DNA from: Buxus sempervirens
Lineage: Eukaryota; Streptophyta; Magnoliopsida; Buxales; Buxaceae
Direction of reading: 5' to 3'
NCBI GenBank assembly: GCA_947561395.2
Contig: OX387187.1
Location: 40,963,829-41,027,828 of the forward strand
DNA length: 64,000 nucleotides
Program-made: the position numbers and the translations under genes
Notes under the pieces: generated by a model
What the model saw: the letters and a program-made list of their open reading frames with translations, nothing else
Databases searched by the model: none
What the model was told of the DNA's origin: nothing
In this document: positions 42,311 to 51,894 of the stretch, in pieces
Layout: each line of letters opens with the position of its first letter
Position numbering within the stretch: position 1 is the stretch's first letter

Positions 42311-42880
42311 ATGGCTCTCACAGGTGCCATGCTCTCTCTGCTCTTGTCACTGGCTCTTGTCGCATCAAGCATTGCTCAAGCACCTTCATCTCCTCCCATC
42401 GCTATGCCACCTACAACAGCAGCAAATCCTCCTTCAACAGGGGCTTCTCCTCCGCCGATGTCTGCCACTCCCCCATCTGCAACACCAGCAAGTCCGGCTT
42501 CTCCTCCCATGATGCCTGCAACTCCCCCACCCAAGACAAGTGCAGCTCCTCAAAATAGTCCCATGCCCCCTCCTCCAACCATGTCCACTCCTCCAGCTAT
42601 GACACCCACTTCGTCGCCGCCTCCAATGGCACCTCCTCCGGCACCCACTTCTCAGCCAGGATCGCCGGGACCTTCCACGAACTCACCACCTTCACCGCCT
42701 TCTCCATCTGCACCTGGGCCAGGTCCTTCTGGGTCAGGTCCTCCCGGGTCAACAACCCCTCCTAGTCCCAAGAATTCACCATCTTCTTCTCCGCCACCAC
42801 CCCCATCTGGAGGCGCGTTTGTACACGGAGCTAGCATGGCTTTGATAGCATTGTTCGGGGCTGTTGCGTTCTTAGCTTAG
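42311..42880 (+). CDS. Classical arabinogalactan protein (GPI-anchored)
   Basis: Single-exon gene of 189 residues. Residues 1-23 (MALTGAMLSLLLSLALVASSIAQA) are a signal peptide. Nearly all of the rest is Pro/Ser/Thr/Ala with AP, SP, TP and PPP motifs, the substrate for prolyl hydroxylation and arabinogalactan addition. The C-terminus (GGAFVHGASMALIALFGAVAFLA) has small residues followed by a hydrophobic tail, as in GPI-anchor signals. Classical AGPs sit on the outer plasma membrane and in the wall and act in growth and signalling; which member this is cannot be told. The start is the ATG in a good context (GGAGCCATGGC); a longer frame upstream would need a TTG start. AATAAA at 43120-43125 is the likely poly(A) signal. 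Confidence 0.92.
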   Translation: MALTGAMLSLLLSLALVASSIAQAPSSPPIAMPPTTAANPPSTGASPPPMSATPPSATPASPASPPMMPATPPPKTSAAPQNSPMPPPPTMSTPPAMTPTSSPPPMAPPPAPTSQPGSPGPSTNSPPSPPSPSAPGPGPSGSGPPGSTTPPSPKNSPSSSPPPPPSGGAFVHGASMALIALFGAVAFLA

Positions 42881-43119
42881 CAGAGATTGTGATTGTCTTT
42901 CAGGGCCTTTTTTTTTCTTAATTTCTCTCTTTCTCTCTTAATTTGATGTAGATTATGGGAATTAATTGCGTATTCTTTTTTATTTTATTTTTACTTTTTG
43001 TTTGTTCCCCACCTTTTCTCTTTTCTGATTTTTGGGCTTCTTCAATTGGGAAGGAGGATGAGGATGGTTTGGAGATTCATCAGACATTGCAGCTCTTTTG
43101 TATCATTTTGATTTAGATG

Positions 43120-43125
43120 AATAAA
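43120..43125 (+). terminator. Poly(A) signal of the AGP gene
   Basis: AATAAA, 240 bp after the stop, preceded by T-rich text and TTTGTATCATTTTG (near-upstream element style). Confidence 0.5.
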
Positions 43126-43129
43126 ACAT

Positions 43130-44139
43130 GGGAGATTCTTGTTTTGGTTTTGTTTATGGATGAACTTTGAAGCACTAAGCATATAATCCAGGAGACCCAC
43201 AATAACCTAAAAGTCAAAACCAACATGGTAACTTTTTATATGAGTGTTGGATTTCAAGAGCAAATCATGAAAACCCAAAATGCCTTCACATACACAAACA
43301 TTTAAAAAAAAAAAAAAGGACAGTTCTTCAAAAAAAAAATTTAATTCAAATAAATAAAAAAGGTAGGGTTATGTAGTAGCTCAAGATTTGATAGGAGTCA
43401 TTATCTGGTGTACTGGGTGATGTTGGCTTTGGTGTTAATGAGGAAGGACAGATGGGCAGCAGAAAAAGTTAGGTGCTAGCTGTTTTGTTGGAATCATGTG
43501 AAGGAAAAGGGGCATGGTTGATGAAATTGCTTTTGGAAATGGCAGGGTGGTTTCTTTTGGAGTTTGTGGGTGTGTGGAAAAGATTAAAGTAGCAGAATAG
43601 GTTCTCAGTGGTGGAAGTGTTTTGTGGAGAAGAAGGTTGGTGGTGGTGGGGCAAGTGCAAGACAAAGGAGCATGGCTAAGAAAGTGATATGCACATGGTG
43701 TGTAAACCCACAGGCTCACAAGGGCTTGTTTGATGTTCATTTTGAGTCAGCAACTCATTACTTAAAAACTCATTTTGGAGAATTCATCAAACAAACATTG
43801 TCCTGTTTCCAAATTTTCTCTTCAGAGAACTCATTTCATTCACTGAAATGAGTTATACAGATTGGAAATTATTCCATGATGAAAGCCAAAGTATATGTTA
43901 CTCATGAGAAAATAAGCCTGTTATCTAGCATGTGATTCTCTTCTACCATATTTATGGAATGAGCCACTTAGATTCTAAAGAGCATTAATGGAGAAGGCAT
44001 TGGATTCTCTTTGAAAATTGGTTTAAGAATCATTTGTGCTTTACAAAGAAAAATAATGCCTACTAAAAGGTGGGAGGAGAATGCCCAATATTGATTTGAT
44101 TTGAGAGGTCTTTGTTTGAAGGGCGCACACCCCACACAC
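43130..44139. other. Non-coding spacer
   Basis: No supported gene. Open frames here have no recognisable content. Confidence 0.45.
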
Positions 44140-44300
44140 CCACCCGAGAGCGTTTCACCTGGAGTCACTCAGTGGTGCCAGCGTGAAATGCACGAATGAA
44201 TGTCCATGTCAGGAGGGGGTCCCACATATTCAGATTCCATCCCAGCCGGTGGTTTCACGGAACACTTTGGTTCTAGAGGAAATGCTTTCCATCCACTAAT
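44140..44300 (+). repeat. Dispersed repeat, copy 1 of 2
   Basis: Shares CAGTGGTGCCAGCGTGAAAT, the GGGGGTCCCACAT block, GGTTTCACGGAAC and CTAGAGGAAATGC with 61155-61300. No coding capacity. Class unknown; probably a transposon terminus or non-autonomous element. Confidence 0.55.
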
Positions 44301-44526
44301 CTAAAACTTCAAAATCAGCCGGATTTAAGAATTTTTTTTTTTTGATAAGAAATATAATAGACCCCCTTTTGATCTGAGGGTCACTTAATTAGTGTGATGA
44401 GCAAGTGCTGATAGAATACATCGGCACACCAGTAATACAGCAGCACTATACTAGCTAACTGTTCATGATTGGATACAACATGGATGGGGTTGTCAATTAA
44501 GTACTCCTTTCTCTCCATGCATGGTG

Positions 44527-44810
44527 TAGAACACTGTTCCTACTAAAAGCTCAAGTTTATAGTTGGGGGTGAACTTTGTATATTTAATATATTCCTTAAC
44601 ACTTCCCTTCACGTGTGTGTCGGACTCAAACCCATTTTAGGGAGGCCCTACACGTGGAATATTTTTTTTTCAACGGGTGGAGTGGAGGTTTGAACCCAGG
44701 ACCTGGCGTTTGCCTGAGGCTTTGATACCATGTAGAACACCGTTCCTACTAAAAGCTCAAGCTTATAGTTGAGGGTGAACTTTGTATATTTAAGATATTC
44801 CTCAACACAT
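44527..44810. repeat. Pair of ~75-bp direct repeats
   Basis: TCCTACTAAAAGCTCAAG... at 44527-44602 and again at 44733-44808, with about 90% identity, separated by a block containing GGTTTGAACCCAGGACC and TTTGATACCATGTAGAACAC. Such text is widespread in plant genomes and is likely a mobile-element remnant; class not determined. Confidence 0.55.
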
Positions 44811-45099
44811 GGGACATGAAGGCTATCATTAGCATTCAACTTAACAGATTTGAAGAACTGACAGTCTCACTTAACCTTAGATTATAGATACTTAAATATA
44901 TAACGCAAACAAAGATCGATGAGGGTCCCCTTAAAAAGGGTTTTCATGTAAGAAAACATAGAAAGAATTCCACGTGACGTGATTGTTGTAAAAACTAAGC
45001 TGACGTCCTACCGGAATATCCTAATGCAAGGAAACTCTTTAAACCGGTCCGACCAGCTGCCCGTGCCAACCCTCACCCACATTCAAATATTGTAGTGGG

Positions 45100-45283
45100 C
45101 AATGCATGGGGCCTAGGGGTGCACTCTCTTAGCTAGGTGTATCAATTCTTGGAGCCATCCTAGGGCCTTTGGCCTTGTAATTACCTGTTGTGTGTGAGAC
45201 GGGGAACTGCACAAGTCTCAGGGATTAGTCAGCGCGCATAAACTAGCCCAGACACCCCAAGTTACCAAAAAAAAAAAAAAAAA
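45100..45283 (+). mobile_element. SINE with poly(A) tail
   Basis: Text from GGGGCCTAGGGGTGCACT through CTCAGGGATTAGTC and AGCCCAGACACCCCAAGTTACC, ending in 17 A (45267-45283). These are features of a plant tRNA-derived SINE group. The 5' end is uncertain and no target duplication was located. Confidence 0.6.
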
Positions 45284-45439
45284 CTTATAATGTGCATGAA
45301 ATCCCCTGTGACACATCACACGAAGAAAGATTTTGTAAAAATGTATCTATACACACAGATTGTATATGATGTGAAACTGAAAACAGAAGAGGGAAGGAGA
45401 GAATAAAGGGAGATGCTAATTCAAATGAGAAATACTATC

Positions 45440-45630
45440 CATGGAAGTGGTGGCATAATGATCTTGCATGTAGGTTATTCCCATGTGGTTTGGAGGTCCT
45501 AGGTTCGAATCCCTTGGCATGCAGATTAGTCCCAAGGATTGGATCCCCTGTCTGTAAGGTTCATTGCACTTTCATGGTCACCTCGAGGGGGTCAGCCATG
45601 CTGGTAGCCCTTCATAATTACTAACAGGAA
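45440..45630 (+). mobile_element. tRNA-derived SINE
   Basis: Box A-like GTGGCATAATGATC near 45449 and a perfect box B, GGTTCGAATCC, at 45512-45522, with a SINE-like body to about 45625. Lies directly before the solo LTR. No tRNA cloverleaf can be drawn, so it is not a functional tRNA gene. Confidence 0.6.
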
Positions 45631-45655
45631 AAAAAATACTGAGGAATATACTAAG

Positions 45656-46360
45656 TGTTGGGTATCCTTCCTATTGGAGTGGCCCAACCTTTGTGGGCTG
45701 ATTTGTTGTTTTGGCCCAAGTTAGAGTCCAAAACTATTGTTACCCTAATTGTTACCAGGTTAAACAAAAACATGGGTTATGCTGCTATTACGTGGAGTTA
45801 AGGTTAGAAGACAAGAAGCCAAAAAGAGAAAAAGAAAAAAGAGATTCGGCAAGTTTGTTTTTGTCACAGAACAGTCTTCATCAAATTGAGATCTACAGAG
45901 TTTGAATCGTTGGATCGAGCTGGTTTTTGGATATGTGTTTCAAAACTCATTGTTTTATAATTTGAATGGTGGAGATCGGAAACAAAGGCCTCTAGCTTGG
46001 ACCGATTTGATCAAATCTGAAACTGCAGGTTTTGTTGGGTGAGTTTTTTCTTCACTTGTTTCTCTCTTTTTGTTGCCAAGACTTTGCTCTTGAAGATGAT
46101 TGTTAAAATGTTGATGATGCATACCTCTAGATGTATCTAGAGAGAACTCTTTGATTGTACACATTATTAAGAATAGTGGAAGTAATTTGGGCGTGTTGCC
46201 TTGTGGGGTTTTTACTCTTCACTTTGAAGAGGTTTTCCCCACGTTAAAATTGTTGTGTTGTGGGGTTTCTTCTTATTGTTCAGTTGCTTTATGATTTGCA
46301 TTGGACTGTTTTGGGAGAGCCTTTTTTTGTTTGATTTCCGTTGCAGCCGCTCTCCTAACA
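45656..46360 (+). mobile_element. Solo LTR, Ty1/copia-like, with 5-bp target duplication
   Basis: Starts TGTTGG and ends CTAACA (TG...CA ends), with CTAAG on both sides (45651-45655 and 46361-46365). Length 705 bp. The text GAAGAGGTTTTCCCCACG near 46228 is typical of the R/U5 region of plant copia LTRs. No internal region or second LTR, so it is a fossil left by LTR-LTR recombination. Confidence 0.8.
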
Positions 46361-46365
46361 CTAAG

Positions 46366-47105
46366 GAACTAATCTAATTAATCTGATTTGTTCCTAATTG
46401 ATTGAATCTTTACCGAATGTGAAGGAACTTCATCACTTTGATCAATAGGCGTTTGTTCTAGTCTTCATTACACTGAATGCAGGCTTGGAATCCTTTTTTT
46501 CTTTTTAGTATTGAATATCTTGGTTAGTTAACACGTGATTGGTGCCGCAGCTGAAATTGCAGGATAAGATCGCAGACAGTGTAAACACATTATAGTGTAG
46601 GGTGATACGGATTCACCATGTTTATGTGATCTGGTAGCAATTAATTAATTTCCAATGACAGGGTTTCTCTTTTGGGCTTCTTCTTCTTGGATTTGAGTTT
46701 CTGTTTGAAGTCTATGCAAAACCTTTTCCTTGATTTAATGGAGGAGACAAGTGTGTGGTTGAACGCTAGGATTGCCAACCCAAACCTTTTCTTGGAAACT
46801 ATGGATGAGCTTCCCTGATGGATCCCAAAAGCATGTCATGTGCCATCCATCTGAACCATACATGAAGGTTGATTTGATATGGCTCCCATACATGTTAGTA
46901 TACCACAAATCCAACTCATGCTCTGTCCAGAAGTTGTGAATTATGGCCCAAAGATAACTGTGGGCAGACCTAGTTCAGATCCATGGGCCCAACCAATTAA
47001 TGTTAGTTATTATAAACCATGCTATCTATAGCCTATGCTTTCTACCAAAAAAAAAAAAAAAAATCTATAGCCTATGCTATTATATATCTATATCTATAAC
47101 TATTA
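46366..47105. other. Non-coding spacer
   Basis: No gene seen. A poly-A run (about 47047-47063) sits between two copies of TCTATAGCCTATGCT, a small duplication. Confidence 0.45.
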
Positions 47106-47319
47106 TCTATACTATATATAATGCGAGGCGCCCTTGGGAATCGCACCTAGAAAAATATGAGATTTTCCAAAACAACCGTTATACATCATTGTGAGGATTT
47201 ATTAATAAAATGGTACAATGTCTCGATCTTTTAAAAACTTAATAATCAGTTGTAAAACTATTCCCTCTCTTGTTTATCACTTCTTGTATACATGCAGTAC
47301 TGCACGTGCATCCAGCTAG
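47106..47319 (+). mobile_element. Non-autonomous Helitron
   Basis: Starts TCTATACTATATATAATGCG after an A, and ends ACTGCACGTGCATCCAGCTAG before a T. The start matches the copy at 7162. A second, less clear copy seems to follow at once (AGTATATATAAAGCCAAC... to about 47480, ending near GGCATGTGCATTCCACC). Confidence 0.8.
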
Positions 47320-47802
47320 TATATATAAAGCCAACTCATAACATTCTCGCTGATATTTTATTTTCGAAAGGCCCCCAATTTTTTTTTTTCAGTTTTACTC
47401 CAAGAGTTAGTTTCTAACGACCGACATAATATTTCTTTGTTTCTAATTCTTTTGCTACACGCATGGCATGTGCATTCCACCTGTGGATTCTCTACTCACA
47501 ATTGTTAAAAGAGTCTCCCCTTTTGTTTATATTAACTTATTACCTACTTTTAAGAGAAAGAGAGAAAACAAAAACCTTAAGACCTATAAAATCTGGTAGT
47601 ACATTGCATGTAAACTTAACTGTCATCCATTAGTTACAATGAAAATCCAATAATCATAACCGAAATAACTAAATTATTGTATCAACACAAATCATAAGAA
47701 CCACACAAAGGGGAAAGTAAAAAACAATAACTAAGAAAATAACAGCACTGCCTCTCTCCTAGCCCATGAAAGCAGGCGATCACGGCCTTTTTCCCCTAGC
47801 GG

Positions 47803-49290
47803 CTAGCCCATGAAAGCAAGCGCAGGCACCAAAAGCAGGGAAGCTCCGAGCACCCAAGCCTTCATGTTGTACAAGTGTTCTCCGGCTCCACTAGATGGCG
47901 GAGGTGGCGGAGATGTGGTGCTGGGTGGTGGTGGTGGGGTGTCGGGCGACAAGGGATTAGTGGGTGGTGATGGATTAGCGGGGGGACTAGTAGGGGAGCG
48001 AGGAGGTGGTGCACCACTTGGGGTGGTGCGTTGCGCGGTGACATTGATGGCTAGCTTCATCCCTTGGCTACAATGGTTTGAGAGTGGACACAAGAAGTAA
48101 ATTGGGCCGGTTGAGTTAAGGGCAACGGTGGCTCTGGTGCCACCGTAAGTCTGAATTGGGTTCGTTGCCGTGCAGCTGTCGTAGGCGGCCTTGTTCACTA
48201 CGTCCACCCTATGAGATGTGTCGTAATTAAACACTGTCAAGAGCAAAATTTCAGTTAATAATTCATGTCAAGACAACAAAAATGTGAAAATTACTTTTAA
48301 AAAAAAATATTTTAATGGTTTAGAAAAGCTGGGCATATAATTGAACCGGTATTTTGTAAAAATATGGTTCGACCAATTTCATATATATCCATATTGTGCA
48401 TATGTAGTATTGGACGTGCTACCCAAACTGTACATTGTTTGTAGCATAGATCCTATTTACAGCATGTAGCGTGTACAGTAAGACATAATGGTGTGGGGTC
48501 CACCAATCTGAATTTTTCGTAAACCCACATCACTATATCTTGCTGTATATGTTGTAAAGTAAATCTATACCCTAGACGATCATAAAAATAGATAAAAACA
48601 ACTAGAATTACTTTTCATAACCATTTTAGGATCTTGTGTTAGTTAACTAGAAACCAATTATGACTTAGCATGTTAACCAAAATTCCACATCGTTACAAGG
48701 TTGGCAAATTAATTCATGCAACTAGTATATATGATTAAATATGAAATTAATCCAACTCACTAGCCTTGCAGTAATATAAAATTTTTGTCTAATCTGACAA
48801 GTCTTAAGTGATTTTTAGGCAACGAACTGCAGAGGATCCTAACCTATTCAAATGGGTTGAACTGCTTGATCCAATCTAAGTTTATATATCACCAGTAAAA
48901 CTATTGAAAATTTGAATAAATGGGAGAAAAAAATTTTACAGAAAATTGAAAAAAAGAATTTGAACAGCAAATTATTTTTTGTTGAAATTTAGCATAATAT
49001 AGTTCGAAATTCTTCAAAAAATTGATCTTTGTGAAAAAAAAATCAAAATTTAAAACCATTGAAGCCATCAGAATACAAAATTTGCCACAAACCCAAACGC
49101 CTACATAGGAAGCTCAACATGCAGATTAGAACTTACAGAGCGTGTCACCGACGGTAAATGTTTTTCCGGAAGCCCAAGTGCTATAATCCACGCCCGTATT
49201 CCAGCCGGTGCTGTTGCCGACAGTATATTCTACAGCGAATACTGCCGGAGCGATGAAAAGAAGAATCAAGAGAGCTGTTATCATGGCCAT
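47803..49290 (-). CDS. Uclacyanin-type blue copper protein with AGP-like tail
   Basis: Exons 49290-49137 and 48233-47803 (585 nt, 194 residues), intron GT..AG with a phase-1 junction typical of phytocyanins. Residues 1-19 are a signal peptide. The plastocyanin-like domain spans about 20-118. Copper ligands visible: His59 (in YDTSHRVDVV), Cys100 and His105 (YFLCPLSNHC), and Met110, which marks a uclacyanin rather than a Gln-type stellacyanin. Cys72 and Cys106 should form the disulfide. Residues 119-170 are Pro/Ser/Thr-rich (AGP-like glycomodules), and a hydrophobic tail (MKAWVLGASLLLVPALAFMG) is a probable GPI signal. Acts at the cell surface, probably in redox chemistry; the natural partner is unknown. 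The first of two close ATGs was taken (MAMITALL). Confidence 0.94.
48445..48585. mobile_element. Foldback MITE in the uclacyanin intron
   Basis: The left arm ATAGATCCTATTTACAGCAT, then AAGACATAATGGTGTGGGG, pairs with the right arm, complemented: ATAGATTTACTTTACAACAT, then AAGATATAGTGATGTGGG. GTGGGG-type cores resemble the Mutator-like elements at 36366-40843. No target duplication seen. Confidence 0.5.
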
Positions 49291-49383
49291 GGCTCCTCCC
49301 AGGACACAAGATGGGGTGATATTTGATCTAAAAGGAACTAGAAGGAGAGGAGAAGCACCAAAACGTCTTCTCACATAACTTAG

Positions 49384-49390
49384 TTATATA
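49384..49390 (-). promoter_or_regulatory. TATA box of the uclacyanin gene
   Basis: TATATAA on the minus strand, about 95 bp upstream of the ATG at 49290; it fits the expected spacing with a leader of about 65 bases. Confidence 0.55.
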
Positions 49391-49703
49391 GACAGACATC
49401 CAAGGTTATTTAAATCTTTAGTTACAAATATTTAATTCAGGATTAAGAAGCAGTCATCAACAAGATTTACATCCCTATTGCTGCTTCTTTTCCTCTACCT
49501 AACTCATTTGACCTAATTTACCTTATCTTCATAGTTTATGACCATTGATGCTGCCCTTGGCTTATGGGGTTTTGGCTAATTGAGTCAAAATGGCTTGAGT
49601 CACCACCAGTTGGTTCATTGAATTGAGCCTTTCGTAATTCCTTTTTGTTTTAGTGAAATCTTCTCTTCATCTTTGTACATACACATTAAGGGGCCAAACC
49701 CCA

Positions 49704-50068
49704 TAGGGAAAATTGGTTTTTAGTAATATTTTTTCAAAATAATATAGATTCAGTCGATCAATTCTTGAAAATTGAAAATTAATGATACTTTTTTAAACAT
49801 AATTGGAAATCAGTGTTATTTTACTATTAATGAAGAATTTCTTCTGAAAATACCCTCAAAAGACTTGCAAACCTCACTCCTACCTAAATGAGCGAAAAGG
49901 TTTTCAAAGTCTTTTAAGGGCATTGTTGGAAGAAAGTTTTTAGGAATAGTAAAATGACACTGATTCTCAATAATTTTAAAAAAGTATTACTAATTCCCAA
50001 TTTTTAAGAATTGGCCGACTGAATATGAATTCTTTTGAAAAAGTTGCACTAAAAACCAATTTCCCCTA
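49704..50068. mobile_element. Long-armed palindromic MITE (best copy)
   Basis: Arms of about 170 bp: left TAGGGAAAATTGGTTTTTAG and right, complemented, TAGGGGAAATTGGTTTTTAG, continuing with ATTCAGTCG. TA lies at both borders, so a TA target duplication is possible. Related copies at 1594 and 41283. Superfamily not assigned. Confidence 0.75.
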
Positions 50069-50748
50069 AAATCTATGTGTTTTATCTTTTTCCTGTTCTA
50101 TTTTTTGTTATTGTGTAATCTCATTAAGCTATAGGATGAAGATGAACCAAGCCAAGCCACAGAATTGAAGCTAAACTGATGGAAATGGATTAAGAGACTT
50201 CTTTAGGTTCCTTTGTCATCTATGCTTTTTCTCCCTTTTTAATGTAAAAAACTGGAGAAATCAAGTACTTGGCACCTAACCCTCAGGTAAGAGTCGTCAT
50301 GCAGGGATTAGGATATAGCATGATACGACTTGTTCTTTTCAACAAACATAAATGAAACAGATAAATAAATAATAAATAAACAAGCAACATAGATGAAGGC
50401 ATTAGTCATATTAATAAATAAATGATGGTTTTGCATTGACCATGAATACATAAAGTAAGATCATGAACCTTAGATCATATTCAGGAAAAACATAAAGTTG
50501 CCGGCAATCACATATATACCGTATAAAATCACCTACCGGTGCTTATATCAGTGCTATGATTGGTCCATTCACTTAAAATATGATTTCATTAGGGCAAAAG
50601 TTAATGTTCTAATCTGAATGCACTAATCAAGCTGTAACGGCGGTGCAGGACTTCGGTTGCACATGATTTTTCTGGCATTGTTTTCATAAAATACGCAAAG
50701 GCGTACTTGATTTTCAAAGTCAATTGTGATTATTTTAACTTTTGTTTA

Positions 50749-51045
50749 TCAATTACTATATATAAAGCCAACACATCGTTTTCTTGCTGACATTCTGCAC
50801 CCAAAATACCCACAAATTAATTCCAAATTTTCTCTATAATACTAGTTCTGTGAATGCCACGTGTTGTTAATTTACTATAATACCAGTTCTATTAATGCCA
50901 TGTCCGTCAGTAACCACCTTCACGACGTGCTTCCAATTGTCAAGAAGCAACACTAGAAGACTCACCATCAATGCCTCCGGCAGCATTTTTTTCCAAAACG
51001 TTTTCTAATTTTTTTGCCATCTGCATAGCGCGTGCATTCCCCTAG
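50749..51045 (+). mobile_element. Non-autonomous Helitron
   Basis: Starts TCAATTACTATATATAAAGCC after an A and ends GCGTGCATTCCCCTAG before a T. Inside, ATAATACTAGTTCTGTGAAT and ATAATACCAGTTCTATTAAT are a small direct repeat. Confidence 0.7.
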
Positions 51046-51894
51046 TATAAAAAAGGAAACTTGGCTCCAAAATATACATATACGACTTGTGTACATGAGC
51101 TAATGTGGGAAAAATCAAATTGTTTGGATAACTCTCTCCTTCTCTCTCTCATTTATTTTTCTCCAATCAAATGTTCCAAGTGAGAGAAGAAATCAAGCTC
51201 TTCCTAGTTTTGATAAAACCATTTTTTCTTCGTCTTGTTTTCTTCAAAAAAGTAGGCTTTAGGATGCCATCTCTTTAAAATTCAACAATGAACGCTCACG
51301 CAAGAGTAGGGCTTGGTCAACGAGACATTGCAACTAACTAGTTAAGCTTCTATTTGATTCGCTAATTAATGGAAATCTCACATCTATTGATACGTAATAA
51401 ACCCAGTTTCTTATTTTGGATAAATACTCTATCTTGAAAAACGGATGGTCATAATCCCAAGCTTGCACAAAATTACAAAATAACAAAACAAGAAATTTCA
51501 ATGAAGGTGGCTGTTTTTTTTTCCTAGTGTTTTTCTTTGACACGTAATTTGGTCAGAAACCCACCTAAAAAGGAAAAAAAAAAAAGACTGGACCTGAATA
51601 AAAAATTATAACATGAACCATCTGTAAACGCCTTTCATTGTCTTCACTTCTAGAACTGAAGCTGCCTGCCTCCTATATTTCCCTTCTGTTTTTGTTTTTC
51701 TTTTTCTTTTTGGGGGGGTTTTTTTTTCCTTTTTGGGTTTTGGTTTTTTTATTTTTTGAACACACTGACTATGGTGTTGCACAATTGGGGTTATTGGTTG
51801 AACCAGAAAAAGGGGAAAAAAAAAAAAAAAAAGAAGAATCTAGAAGGTAATTGAGCACAATGGATGTTGGAAGCAGGAACATTATTATGTCATC
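51046..51894. other. Spacer and 3' UTR of the next gene
   Basis: No gene seen. The part near 51700-51840 has long T and A runs and probably belongs to the 3' UTR or downstream region of the 51895-57656 gene. Confidence 0.4.

Noticed and set aside
42652-42837. Antisense glycine-rich open frame opposite the AGP
   Set aside because: It is the shadow of the Pro-rich coding frame on the other strand.
45505-45530. Perfect box B (GGTTCGAATCC) as a tRNA gene
   Set aside because: No cloverleaf; the surrounding text fits a SINE.
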